64,000 nt of DNA from Damh-18 sp964570795. Lineage in GTDB: Bacteria; Patescibacteriota; Minisyncoccia; Phycocordibacterales; UBA918. Made by a program: the position numbers and the translations under genes. How positions within the stretch are numbered: the stretch's first letter is position 1; each line of letters starts with the position of its first letter. Location: contig CAZMYZ010000002.1 of assembly GCA_964570795.1 (NCBI GenBank), positions 37,921 through 101,920 of the forward strand, read 5' to 3'. The notes below the pieces were generated by a model. The model ran no database searches, was not told where the DNA came from, and saw only the letters and a program-made list of their open reading frames with translations. Positions 25,065-33,747 of the stretch are shown here, one piece after another.

Positions 25065-25901
25065 ATGCAAACAGAAAATTCAGCACCAATAAAAAAGATC
25101 GGCTATAGTATTGGTGGCGTTATTGTGGGTGTGGGTATTATGGCGGGTATGCAATTTGTTTGGGCATGGACAGGCCCTGCTTCCGCTCCTCCAAATGGCA
25201 ATGTTTCAGGCCCCATCACCACAAGTGCTGTTTCTCAGGTAAAGGCGGGAGGGCTTGGTCTTGGTACTGCAGGTTCTCCGGTAAACTATCTTGGGTGGGC
25301 AGGAACACTTGAGGTGAATGGACAGGCAAAAGCAGCGCGCTATTATGATGACGACCCTAATTATTATGTAGATGCGAATTCAACAAGCCGCCTCAATTAT
25401 GGTCTTTTTGATAATACACATGCATATGGTTCTGCAAATGCCGGTGGAAGCATGACAGCGGGATTGAGTATGTATGCACAAAATTTTATTGACTCAAATA
25501 ACGGTGGTTATTATGTGGATCCAAATAACACGTCTGTACTTCAAAATATCCAATCACAAAACTGGGCGGCATTTAATACTGGTAGTGTCGGCTGGGCAGC
25601 AGGGATGTACGGGCCAGGATTTTCTGCGAATGCCCAGCCGCAGAATCCAAGTGGATCCATATACGCTAATGATGTGTACCTACGCTCAATAGGAAAGTAT
25701 GCAAGTCAACAAGGACAAACATACCTCTCTGTTGATGGTATATACCCAGCTGGTGCATATGATTTGGGATGGCATCGTTTTTGCGCACAAAAATACGGAA
25801 ACGTAGGAAATATCTATCACGACGCTGGTCCTGATGCGAATGGATACTACCACTTTATTGTGACAGGAAACGACAATGTAGGTGTAATGTGTATGCGATA
25901 A
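25065..25901 (+). CDS. Surface protein with pilin-tip-like YYVDPNNTS repeats
   Basis: 278 residues. N-terminal transmembrane segment (IGYSIGGVIVGVGIMAGMQFVWAW), Gly/Ser-rich body, two repeats YYDDDPNYYVDANSTS and SNNGGYYVDPNNTS of the type seen in phage tail-fibre and pilus-tip adhesins, and a C-terminal part with two Cys (FCAQKYG, GVMCMR). Adhesin-like by analogy. 29 nt after the previous gene, 17 nt before the next. Confidence 0.6.
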   Translation: MQTENSAPIKKIGYSIGGVIVGVGIMAGMQFVWAWTGPASAPPNGNVSGPITTSAVSQVKAGGLGLGTAGSPVNYLGWAGTLEVNGQAKAARYYDDDPNYYVDANSTSRLNYGLFDNTHAYGSANAGGSMTAGLSMYAQNFIDSNNGGYYVDPNNTSVLQNIQSQNWAAFNTGSVGWAAGMYGPGFSANAQPQNPSGSIYANDVYLRSIGKYASQQGQTYLSVDGIYPAGAYDLGWHRFCAQKYGNVGNIYHDAGPDANGYYHFIVTGNDNVGVMCMR

Positions 25902-25918
25902 AGTAAATATTTAATTAC

Positions 25919-27313
25919 ATGAATAGCAAATTTTTATCGGTAAAACAATCCATTTTTGCAGTATTTGTGATGGTGTTTGTTGTTGCAGGAGTCCTTTTTG
26001 CTACATATGCACCACCTGCAGATTCAAGTCCTTCTGACAATCTTTCTGGCTACGCATGGAGTGATACTATAGGGTGGGTTTCTCTTAATTGCACTAATCC
26101 CGGCTCATGTACACCTGCGTATGGTGTGAATGTATCAAATACCGGCGCAATTTCCGGCTACGCATGGAGCGAGCATATTGGTTGGATTAGTTTCAATGAA
26201 ACTGGTTGTCCGTCAGGCACATGTGCCCCACAAATGAATCGTACTACGGGACAAGTTACTGGTTGGGCGCGAGCACTCAGTGCACCTGCTGGAGGAACAA
26301 ACGCAGGTGGCTGGGATGGCTGGATTAGTCTCTCAGGTACTGGTCCTGATTATGGCGTATCGGTTACGGGATGTGCATGGAGCGGCTTTGCATGGGGTTC
26401 AGATGTGGTGGGGTGGGTGAGTTTCTCAGGAGTTACGGGGACAGGAAATGCATGTGTTAATACCGAGCCCGACTTAGTCTCAAGCGAGCTTGTAGCGCCT
26501 CAAATAGTGAAGGCCGGAGCAGGTATTCCACTCTCAGCAAGAGTAACCAACAATTCTGCTATCCCTACTGATGTGAAATTTGTGGATAATTTCACCTACC
26601 AGTGGGATGGCATAGGGGGTGAATGGTCTGATGCTGATGATTATACAGTCGCGCACGACTCAGGGCTTGCTGGCGGTGCTTATGCAGATGATATTCATAA
26701 CTTGTCTGTACTTACTACAGAAAAAGAAAGAACAGGAGATTTGTATATCCAGCATTGTGTGGATTCAGGGAAGGTAATTGATGAAGGTCCAAATGAGGAC
26801 CCAAATTGTACTGTATCGAGCCCGATTCGGGTGATTAGTGGATTCATCAATGTTGATGACGTAACTCCAGAGTATAATCAAACAATAAATCTCGAATGGG
26901 AAACGAATAATACCACAGGTCTTATGTGTGAGATGAAGGGAGATGGTGTAGTACGTACTCCACATAATGGCACAGAGCCACTTGTGCTTGGTAGTTCAAA
27001 GACCATGACTCTTCATTGTGGTGTGGATGCTGCAAACCTTATTCTTCTCGATGCTGTATGGATTAACGTTAATATCAACCCTGATCTTACTGCATCACCA
27101 CGCACGGTACCAGTAAATGGAGATACTGTTCTTAAGGCAGATGTGAAGGGACAGGTAGGGTGTACGCTTACCGGTGGTGCAGGCACCTTTGATTTGACCG
27201 TCAAAGATACTTTTACGGTACCAATTTCAGGGCGTACCACCTTCACCCTTACGTGCCCTATCGGATCGGATTCAGTAACGGTGGACGTAATTGGCAAGGG
27301 ATTTGAAACATAG
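25919..27313 (+). CDS. Secreted protein with GYAWS..IGW repeats and C-terminal ET domain
   Basis: 464 residues. Signal anchor (IFAVFVMVFVVAGVLFATYA), then repeats LSGYAWSDTIGWVSLN, ISGYAWSEHIGWISFN, GWDGWISLSG and SGFAWGSDVVGWVSFS, common in CPR surface proteins. A CARDB-like central part follows, then Ig-like modules ending GRTTFTLTCPIGSDSVTVDV and final GKGFET. No SD. Probably surface-layer or cell-wall associated. Confidence 0.7.
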   Translation: MNSKFLSVKQSIFAVFVMVFVVAGVLFATYAPPADSSPSDNLSGYAWSDTIGWVSLNCTNPGSCTPAYGVNVSNTGAISGYAWSEHIGWISFNETGCPSGTCAPQMNRTTGQVTGWARALSAPAGGTNAGGWDGWISLSGTGPDYGVSVTGCAWSGFAWGSDVVGWVSFSGVTGTGNACVNTEPDLVSSELVAPQIVKAGAGIPLSARVTNNSAIPTDVKFVDNFTYQWDGIGGEWSDADDYTVAHDSGLAGGAYADDIHNLSVLTTEKERTGDLYIQHCVDSGKVIDEGPNEDPNCTVSSPIRVISGFINVDDVTPEYNQTINLEWETNNTTGLMCEMKGDGVVRTPHNGTEPLVLGSSKTMTLHCGVDAANLILLDAVWINVNINPDLTASPRTVPVNGDTVLKADVKGQVGCTLTGGAGTFDLTVKDTFTVPISGRTTFTLTCPIGSDSVTVDVIGKGFET

Positions 27314-27330
27314 GAGCAAAATTGAGTTAT

Positions 27331-27365
27331 AAGAAAACCCCGCGGTCCAACCGCGGGGTTTTCTT
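27331..27365 (+). terminator. Terminator of the surface-gene unit
   Basis: AAGAAAACCCCGCGG / CCGCGGGGTTTTCTT, 15-bp perfect stem, loop TCCAA. Confidence 0.9.
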
Positions 27366-27416
27366 ATACACATATCGATAATTGTAGTGACCTGTAAAGC
27401 ATTACAATTATAGGTA

Positions 27417-29270
27417 ATGACATATACATTATCGTTTTTATCGCTCACTACATACCGCGATTTCGTACTTAAGTTTTTGGTATTTTTGTTATTTATTTTA
27501 AGTGCATTTATGAGTGGAGTGGGTGAAGCAAAGGCAATTACATTCGACTTAACTTTTCCGGCAACAGATTATTGGGATGATCCAGACACCGCATCCCCTG
27601 AGATTGTTGAAATAGATAAAAATGACAATGGTATTATCGAAGTAAGTTATGATTATACTGTTGCGTATTTCACGGTAAATACTGATAAAACAACATACAC
27701 TGCCGGTGAAACCATTAATTTGAGTGCAACAGTATTTGGAGAGGTGTGTCAAAATTTTGACCCCCATACTACTGTTTCAGCAACACTTAATGCAAATTCA
27801 ACGTCCCTTGTGTCAGATGCTTTGGCTGGCTTTCAACAAACATGGATATACGGAGTAGGCACGTTAACTGCACCAATAACCCCAGGAGAATATACAATTT
27901 TAGTGGACGCATGTTATACCAACATAGACGCAACTCTTAGTGGTTGTCGACAAGAACCAATTACCATTACTGTAGTGAGTGGCACCCCGGTTCCCCCAGT
28001 TGCAGGGGCACCTATAGGTGTTTTAGGGACTGCAAATTGCTGGGTCTTGTCAGGGTGGACCTGTGACCCAAGCGATTACGGGAAACAATTATGGGTCGAG
28101 TTTTACGACCAAAATAGCACGTATCTTGGTGAAACGCGGGCGAATATCGATTACGACGAGTCAGCTATAGCGGCTCAGTGTGGGGGTACCGATTGGCATC
28201 GTTTTACCTCGGATATCCCCGAGTATGACTTAACTGACGGTGTAACACGGACTATTACTGCATATGCAGTCGGAGTAGGTGGAGGACCATCACCACAACA
28301 ACTTGGTGGTGCCTTTACCCTTACGTGCGATCCATATGTTGATCCGGATTTATACGCACTCATGCAAACGCCAGTAGAGGGCGGTGTATATAAAGTTGGG
28401 AATCAAATCTCGTTCGATGTTACTGCTGTAAATACTGCAGCAAATAGTATACAACAAGGAGGGTGGGCAGGAATAGAAATTGATATCAATAGTGATAATT
28501 ATCGAGACAGTGATGAGCCGTGGTATGACAATTACGATACGTATGTTGCGGTACCTAACGATACTACCCCTTTGGGTATTTTCGCTCCAAGCCAGTCTAA
28601 GCAGTTCTCCGTTCCTGTAAGTGATTTGCCGGTAGGAGACCATCAAGTTCGTTTTGATGTCGATGTTACTGATGTAGTCTCAGAATCTGATGGTTATAAC
28701 AACTACTCATGGAATCCTGCTATTCCTGGAACAACATGGAGAACTATCCATGTTATAAATGGTGATCTCACCGTGAATCCAAACAGTATTGCTTTAGGGG
28801 AATCAGGAACAGTTACCTGGACAACTGAAAATACCGAGGATCTCGATTGTAGTGTTGTAACTGACACAGGAGTGGTGATTGGCACAGGAGCAAATGGCAC
28901 CAATGTCTCTACCGGTACACTGAGCGATGACACCACATATATACTTTCGTGTGAAAGTATCATTCTCGTTGACCCAATTGTTGTTGATGTGGTGGGTACT
29001 GTTGGTCTCCCTGATATTTCAGTCTCAGATATCCTCGTTAACCCAAATCAACCAGCAGACCTCACATGGGACACTAATAATGGTGATGAAACACTCTGTA
29101 CTCTTACCGGAGGTACTCTTCCTGGAGACGTTCTTGCCACTGATGGTGGAAATGTAAATACAGGCTCAGAGCAGATAACGATAACTGCACGCACAACATA
29201 CACGCTCTCCTGTCCTTCGGGTAGCGATACGGTAACCGTAGAAGTAGTGCCGAAGGCATACGAGACGTAG
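27417..29270 (+). CDS. Large secreted surface protein, paralog of 23033 product
   Basis: 617 residues. Signal peptide ending SGVGEAKA, mature start ITFDLTFP. Aligns with the 23033 product over N-terminal, CARDB-like (VGDHQVRFDVDVTDVVSESDGYNN) and C-terminal Ig-like domains, ending PKAYET. About 110 extra residues (28000-28330; GTANCWVLSGWTCDPSDYG...) form an inserted module. TACAAT lies 8 nt before ATG, and the upstream TACAATNATAGGTAATG resembles that of 21674. Confidence 0.75.
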   Translation: MTYTLSFLSLTTYRDFVLKFLVFLLFILSAFMSGVGEAKAITFDLTFPATDYWDDPDTASPEIVEIDKNDNGIIEVSYDYTVAYFTVNTDKTTYTAGETINLSATVFGEVCQNFDPHTTVSATLNANSTSLVSDALAGFQQTWIYGVGTLTAPITPGEYTILVDACYTNIDATLSGCRQEPITITVVSGTPVPPVAGAPIGVLGTANCWVLSGWTCDPSDYGKQLWVEFYDQNSTYLGETRANIDYDESAIAAQCGGTDWHRFTSDIPEYDLTDGVTRTITAYAVGVGGGPSPQQLGGAFTLTCDPYVDPDLYALMQTPVEGGVYKVGNQISFDVTAVNTAANSIQQGGWAGIEIDINSDNYRDSDEPWYDNYDTYVAVPNDTTPLGIFAPSQSKQFSVPVSDLPVGDHQVRFDVDVTDVVSESDGYNNYSWNPAIPGTTWRTIHVINGDLTVNPNSIALGESGTVTWTTENTEDLDCSVVTDTGVVIGTGANGTNVSTGTLSDDTTYILSCESIILVDPIVVDVVGTVGLPDISVSDILVNPNQPADLTWDTNNGDETLCTLTGGTLPGDVLATDGGNVNTGSEQITITARTTYTLSCPSGSDTVTVEVVPKAYET

Positions 29271-29277
29271 GATAAAA

Positions 29278-29323
29278 AATAACACAAAACTCCGCGGCAA
29301 CGCCGCGGAGTTTTGTGTTATTT
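29278..29323. terminator. 22-bp perfect bidirectional terminator
   Basis: Perfect stem starting AAATAACACAAAACTCCGCG with an AAC loop. A and T runs at both ends serve the convergent genes on each side. Confidence 0.9.
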
Positions 29324-29330
29324 GGAGAAG

Positions 29331-29957
29331 TTAGTGTTTAAACGAGAATCCAAGCGGCACTCTACTGATTACCTGTTTCCAACTTGAAGACTTCAGCCAG
29401 CGCTTGTAGGTGTCAAAAATAGTAAGTGCTACGGTCTGTGGGCTGTGCTGAGCGGTGTCAATAACCAAATCAAAGTGTTCAATACTATAGGGGTTGATAC
29501 CATAGAGTTTTTTAAAACGAAGTCGCTCACTGCGCATACGCTCCTCTACTTGGTCGGCTACATCGCTCATTGCTTCGCCTCCCTCACCAGCGCCACTGCG
29601 ATGGGTGTTGAAATTGGCATCTTTGAAAATACGTGCGATTGCTACATCGCTATTAAGGTCAAGGAAGACTTTAAATGATTCAGGAATCCAATAAAATCCA
29701 AGACGTGCATCGATGACGATATCACTTTGGTCACGAAGTTTGCGCAGCGCAATATCAATTTGTTGATCCATTTCAGGATGTGATTCAGCGCGAGTATTAA
29801 AATCACTGAGTGTGATTTTGTGTTTTTGGGTAATAGTACGCACATATTCACCCGAGGAGTATCGTGTATATCCGAGCATTTCTGCGACACGATCTGCAGT
29901 TGATGATTTTCCACTCCCGGGCTTTCCGGTCAGTGTGATAATGTGCTGACGTTCCAT
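29331..29957 (-). CDS. Cytidylate-kinase-like P-loop kinase 1
   Basis: 208 residues from ATG 29957, where TACACT lies 6 nt upstream (leaderless); an earlier GTG start is less likely. P-loop GKPGSGKS at residues 11-18, then SSGEYVR and DIVIDARLGFYWIP, as in AAA_33/cytidylate-kinase-like proteins. Would phosphorylate (d)CMP or a related nucleotide; substrate inferred. Homologous to the neighbouring 29995-30564 product, in the same order and strand. Confidence 0.7.
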   Translation of the reverse strand: MERQHIITLTGKPGSGKSSTADRVAEMLGYTRYSSGEYVRTITQKHKITLSDFNTRAESHPEMDQQIDIALRKLRDQSDIVIDARLGFYWIPESFKVFLDLNSDVAIARIFKDANFNTHRSGAGEGGEAMSDVADQVEERMRSERLRFKKLYGINPYSIEHFDLVIDTAQHSPQTVALTIFDTYKRWLKSSSWKQVISRVPLGFSFKH

Positions 29958-29994
29958 ACATCTAGTGTACACTATGTGTTTTTATCTGCAAAAA

Positions 29995-30564
29995 TTATGT
30001 AGTGAGCCAATTTTGATATTCATCATGCACGATGTCTGCGACAACATCGGGTGTGCGTGTTTCGGTATCAATAATCAAGCGATACTGCGTTTCGTCATAG
30101 GGATTAATGCCATAGTGTTCGGCATAGCGTTCGATGTGATTTTGAATACGCTTTTGTGTACGCACATATGCTTCATCAAGGGAAGTCATGACATCACCGC
30201 TTTTGATGCGGGTAGGGGAGGCTGCGTCTTTAAAAATACGCTGTGCTGATAATTCCGGAGATATGGAGAGAAACACCGAAAAGGCACTTGGCACAAAGTG
30301 GAATGCAAGATGCGAGTCAATGATATAGAAATTTTCATCCGCCTCGATACGCTCCAATCGTTCATCAATGAGGAGGTCAAGTGTTTTGTCGTGCTTCACA
30401 AGTTCGTTAAATTCCTCAAGAGTGAGATTGCGTTCATGTGCCATATCGCGAACAAAGTCGCCAGTCGAAAAGGTGGCATAGCCGAGTTTTTCGGCAAGCA
30501 GACGCTTCACGGTAGATTTGCCGCTTCCCGGAAGTCCGCCGAGAGTGATGATATGCTTTTTCAT
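29995..30564 (-). CDS. Cytidylate-kinase-like P-loop kinase 2
   Basis: 189 residues. P-loop GLPGSGKS at 10-17, STGDFVR, NFYIIDSHLAFHFVPSAF, and the C-terminal YGINPYDETQYRLIIDT segment that matches YGINPYSIEHFDLVIDT of the neighbour. Extended -10 TGGTATCGT ends 7 nt before ATG, no SD. The pair arose by duplication; one may be the true Cmk and the other altered in substrate. Confidence 0.7.
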   Translation of the reverse strand: MKKHIITLGGLPGSGKSTVKRLLAEKLGYATFSTGDFVRDMAHERNLTLEEFNELVKHDKTLDLLIDERLERIEADENFYIIDSHLAFHFVPSAFSVFLSISPELSAQRIFKDAASPTRIKSGDVMTSLDEAYVRTQKRIQNHIERYAEHYGINPYDETQYRLIIDTETRTPDVVADIVHDEYQNWLTT

Positions 30565-30682
30565 GATTGGTACGATACCACACTTTAGTGAGATACAGAA
30601 TTATTCGTATATGGGTTGTGTTTTTTGTAGTCTTGGGTAGACTCTATACGTACAGGCGCTATACCACTAATTTGGACTTTTA

Positions 30683-31279
30683 ATGCAAACACATACTATT
30701 ATTTTTATTGGGCCGCAGGGAAGCGGAAAAGGAACACAGATTGAGATGCTTACAAAGTTCCTGAAGGCACATGATCCTGCACATAGAGTTATTGATGTGC
30801 AGACGGGACGCAGGTTTCGTGCACTTGCCATGAAAGGAGAAGGATACACGGAGAAAAAGGTACATGAAACCCTTGATACTGGTGTACTCCAACCACTCTT
30901 CCTTTCCGTGATGCTGTGGAGTGATGCATTCCATCAGCATCTTGATCCAGAAGCCCATCTTCTTATCGATGGATTTCCGCGCACTATTCATGAAGCAGAA
31001 GTACTCGAGAGTGCACTCTCCTTCTATCGTCGCGACCACTTGATCGTGATTGATTTAGTAACAGATGAGGCAGTGGTGCGTGAGCGTATGATGAAGCGTG
31101 CACGTCAAGACGATACTGATGCATCTATTGAGGCTCGACTCACATGGTATCGTGAGGAAACACTTCCTGTGCTTGATTATTACCGGAAGCGTCCGCATAC
31201 GTCGGTTATTGACTGCGATGGTACTGACACCATCCTTGGTGTACATACACAAATATTACAAGCACTTTCACTCGCATAG
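30683..31279 (+). CDS. adk: Adenylate kinase (short, divergent)
   Basis: 198 residues. P-loop GPQGSGKGT at 10-18, DGFPRTIHEAE, RMMKRARQDD and the Arg-rich LID region; no zinc cysteines in the short LID. Converts AMP + ATP to 2 ADP. Forms a unit with map, 2 nt downstream, as in the spc operons of other bacteria, but displaced from secY. Confidence 0.85.
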   Translation: MQTHTIIFIGPQGSGKGTQIEMLTKFLKAHDPAHRVIDVQTGRRFRALAMKGEGYTEKKVHETLDTGVLQPLFLSVMLWSDAFHQHLDPEAHLLIDGFPRTIHEAEVLESALSFYRRDHLIVIDLVTDEAVVRERMMKRARQDDTDASIEARLTWYREETLPVLDYYRKRPHTSVIDCDGTDTILGVHTQILQALSLA

Positions 31280-31281
31280 AT

Positions 31282-32055
31282 ATGGCACTCATTAAAACTC
31301 CAGAAGAAATAGAGCGACTCCGTGCGGGAGGGAAGGTGCTCGCCAAAATCCTCAAGGAACTTGCTGCATACGTGAAGCCGGGTATTTCGACCGAAGACAT
31401 CAATGACTACGCTCTTAAACTCGCCGAGGATTATGGTGCTGAGCCGGTGCTTCTTGGCTACCACCCGACCTTTGCGATGGATCCATACCCAGCAGCACTC
31501 TGTACGTCGGTCAATAACACTGTACAGCATGGCGTGCCACGCGCCGACGAGATTCTCGATGAGGGCGATATCATCAATCTTGATATGACAATAGGGTATC
31601 AAGGAATGATAGTTGATTCGGGCATTACTATTCCTGTAGGGAAGACGGATGCAGAATCAATGAAACTCATCAATACGACACAAGAGGCCCTTATGCTCGG
31701 TATCAAGCAAGCACAGCCAGGGAATCATATCGGAGACATTAGTCATGCTATTGAGGCTTTTGTCCATTCGCGTGGATTCAGTGTTGTGGAGGCACTCTGT
31801 GGGCATGGGGTAGGGCATGCAGTCCATGAGGAACCGCAGATTCCCAATTTTGGAAAAGCGGGGAAAGGGCCACTCATCAAGGTGGGAAATGTCTTTGCGA
31901 TTGAGCCCATTGTGAATATTGGAAGCAAAGAGGTGATTTTCGACGATGAGGGTGACGGGTACAGTGTCTTTTCGGTAGACGGCTCACGCAGCGCACACTT
32001 TGAGCATACGGTGGCTATCACCGAAAATGGCCCCGAGATTATGACAAAGTTGTAG
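31282..32055 (+). CDS. map: Methionine aminopeptidase type I
   Basis: 257 residues. Metal ligands in INLDMT, DSG, GHGVGHAVHE, FAIEPI and the final FEHTVAI; substrate histidine in HGVPRADE. Removes the initiator Met from nascent proteins. Starts 2 nt after adk; no SD, so probably coupled. Confidence 0.96.
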   Translation: MALIKTPEEIERLRAGGKVLAKILKELAAYVKPGISTEDINDYALKLAEDYGAEPVLLGYHPTFAMDPYPAALCTSVNNTVQHGVPRADEILDEGDIINLDMTIGYQGMIVDSGITIPVGKTDAESMKLINTTQEALMLGIKQAQPGNHIGDISHAIEAFVHSRGFSVVEALCGHGVGHAVHEEPQIPNFGKAGKGPLIKVGNVFAIEPIVNIGSKEVIFDDEGDGYSVFSVDGSRSAHFEHTVAITENGPEIMTKL

Positions 32056-32067
32056 AATTAAAGTGTG

Positions 32068-32108
32068 AAAACCCACACTGAGGATTTCTGTCCTCAGTGT
32101 GGGGTTTT
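32068..32108 (+). terminator. adk-map terminator
   Basis: AAAACCCACACTGAGGA / TCCTCAGTGTGGGGTTTT stem. Confidence 0.9.
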
Positions 32109-32179
32109 ATAGTATTACTCATTTTTTCTGCTATCATGTATTCAGAAGTACCCTTGAATCATTTGATTGGAGAAAAACC

Positions 32180-32365
32180 ATGCCTATGTCGGTCGAGGAA
32201 TATTTGAGAGGTGCACCACAGCGTGATGCTGAGGCAGCAAAGGCTCACAAAAAAGCAGATGAGGAAGAAGATGCATACTATGACGCTTTGGGCGCTTTGG
32301 TTGAACAACACCCCATCGGTCGCTTTGTATGTACTCGTGGTCATGTAGTTGATCTGGAGAAATAG
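32180..32365 (+). CDS. Small acidic hypothetical protein
   Basis: 61 residues from ATG 32180 with GGAG SD 7-8 nt upstream; the upstream extension would start in the map terminator. Helical, charged (AEAAKAHKKADEEEDAYY), then QHPIGRFVCTRGHVVDLEK. Own SD and terminator like the other accessory genes. Function unknown. Confidence 0.6.
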   Translation: MPMSVEEYLRGAPQRDAEAAKAHKKADEEEDAYYDALGALVEQHPIGRFVCTRGHVVDLEK

Positions 32366-32376
32366 GAATATGCATG

Positions 32377-32404
32377 AAATACCCGCGCTAATGTGCGGGT
32401 ATTT
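32377..32404 (+). terminator. Terminator of the 32180-32365 gene
   Basis: AAATACCCGC / TGCGGGTATTT followed by TTCT. Confidence 0.85.
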
Positions 32405-32481
32405 TTCTACCCCATGAAACCTTGAATTACGGCTATAGTACGGTATACTCACGAGATATTTTGAATAACTAATTACACTAT

Positions 32482-33087
32482 ATGGATAGAAAACCACACC
32501 AGGAGCGTACTTTTGTCATTTTGAAGCCTGATACCGTACAGCGGTCGCTTATTGGCGAGGTTATTAGCCGTTTTGAGCGTACAGGCCTCAAATTTGTGGC
32601 TATGAAGATGTTTGTGCCCGCAAGCGATAAACTCATGGTCCACTACAACAAGGATGAGGCGTGGTTTTTGAAGAAAGGAAATCGTATTATCGAAGATTTG
32701 AAAGCACAGGGACTTCCGGTAGAAAAGGATGCAATGGCGTACGGTCGCGCTATTATTGACACCATCGTCACCTACATGACCGCAGCTCCCGTGGTAGCAA
32801 TGATTCTCGAGGGTAATCAAGCGGTGGCGGTAGTAACAAAGCTCGTGGGGACTACCGAGCCATCTACCTCAGATGTGGGGACTATTCGTGGAGATTACAC
32901 TGTAGATTCATATGCACATTCATCATTTGAGAATCGTGCAGTACGAAACCTCATCCATTGTTCAGAATCGCCAGAGGAGGCAGAACGTGAGATTAAGGTT
33001 TGGTTTACCGAGGAGGAAATCATGCAATATGTGACGGCACAGGAGCGTATCATGTACGACGTAAACTTCGACGGTACTCAGGAATAA
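32482..33087 (+). CDS. ndk: Nucleoside diphosphate kinase, long form
   Basis: 201 residues; typical Ndk is about 140-150. ERTFVILKPDTVQRSLIGEVISRFERTGLKFVAMK start; catalytic His159 in NLIHCSES, preceded by GTIRGDY. The extra length is an insert of about 50 residues (KDEAWFLKKGNRIIEDLKAQ...) between the first helix region and the VVAMILEG strand. Balances NTP pools; sits with adk and two kinase paralogs. Confidence 0.93.
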   Translation: MDRKPHQERTFVILKPDTVQRSLIGEVISRFERTGLKFVAMKMFVPASDKLMVHYNKDEAWFLKKGNRIIEDLKAQGLPVEKDAMAYGRAIIDTIVTYMTAAPVVAMILEGNQAVAVVTKLVGTTEPSTSDVGTIRGDYTVDSYAHSSFENRAVRNLIHCSESPEEAEREIKVWFTEEEIMQYVTAQERIMYDVNFDGTQE

Positions 33088-33107
33088 GAGTTGTACACAT
33101 ATGGAAT

Positions 33108-33138
33108 GAAACCGCCGCCCCGAAGGGGCGGCGGTTTC
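33108..33138 (+). terminator. ndk terminator
   Basis: GAAACCGCCGCCCC / GGGGCGGCGGTTTC stem, loop GAA; a short T run. Confidence 0.85.
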
Positions 33139-33147
33139 TGCTATACT
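33139..33147 (+). promoter_or_regulatory. Extended -10 promoter of the candidate RNA
   Basis: TGCTATACT (TGn plus TATACT at 33142-33147); predicted start near 33154, the first base of a 10-bp closing stem. Confidence 0.6.
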
Positions 33148-33153
33148 ATGAAT

Positions 33154-33332
33154 GGAACTACGGATACGCATGTTTCTGCTTAAGCCTATAGAAAGGGCTG
33201 CCTGTAGTCACAAGTACAGATGAGACTTCGACGCGACGAAATTTCAAAAGTGCTTGGAAAGGGCGCCCACCTGAAGTCAATTCAGGGACATGCCCCGTAG
33301 TTCCCTAAAAAACGCACCGAGGTGCGTTTTTT
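33154..33332 (+). ncRNA. Candidate structured RNA with own promoter and terminator
   Basis: GGAACTACGG (33154-33163) pairs perfectly with CCGTAGTTCC (33295-33304), and GCATG (33168-33172) with CATGC (33289-33293). Inside are AGCC/GGCT, CTGTA/TACAG, TTCG/CGAA and CCTGAA/TTCAGG hairpins. A terminator follows at 33307-33332. Either a free small RNA of about 175 nt or a riboswitch-like leader acting on the terminator before 33364. No known family recognised; a 26-codon frame (33221) has no SD. Confidence 0.6.
33307..33332 (+). terminator. Terminator of the candidate RNA
   Basis: AAAAAACGCACC-GA-GGTGCGTTTTTT. Confidence 0.9.
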
Positions 33333-33363
33333 TAGTGTATGCACAGTGTGGTACGATTATCGT

Positions 33364-33747
33364 ATGGGATTTTTATTTACTCTTTTCTTTTCTGCAGCGA
33401 CTACACTTGCGCTCGTGCATATTGCGGCAACAGAGTTTTTCTTGTATTGGAAGTATCTCTGGTTTGATATTCCCATGCACTTTCTTGGTGGAGTGGTGTG
33501 TGCGCTTGGTATTGCTATTTTGCCGTTCTTTCGTATCCAATACATTGAAAAGCATAGTTCATTTTTGCTCTACATGGTTCTCGTGCTCAGTATAGGTATC
33601 TGTTGGGAATTGTTTGAGTACAGTGTAGGACTATATCACCTTGAGACAAACCTTATTTCCGACATAATACTCGACATGTGTATGGATATTCTTGGTGGGG
33701 CAGTGGGGTATGGTATGGTGAAGAGTAGTAAGTATTTACATGTATGA
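33364..33747 (+). CDS. Small multi-spanning membrane protein, YjdF/DUF2238-like
   Basis: 127 residues from ATG 33364, with extended -10 TGGTACGAT ending 6 nt upstream (leaderless). Three to four membrane spans; conserved-looking HFLGGVVCALGIAIL, CWELFEYSVG and DMCMDILGGAVGYG fit small membrane proteins of the YjdF/DUF2238 type. Function unknown. Stop overlaps the next start (ATGA), so coexpressed with the nuclease. Confidence 0.65.
   Translation: MGFLFTLFFSAATTLALVHIAATEFFLYWKYLWFDIPMHFLGGVVCALGIAILPFFRIQYIEKHSSFLLYMVLVLSIGICWELFEYSVGLYHLETNLISDIILDMCMDILGGAVGYGMVKSSKYLHV

Noticed and set aside
33221..33300. 26-codon ORF (MRLRRDEISKVLGKG...) inside the candidate RNA
   Set aside because: No SD or leaderless promoter, and it ends inside the closing stem of the RNA structure.
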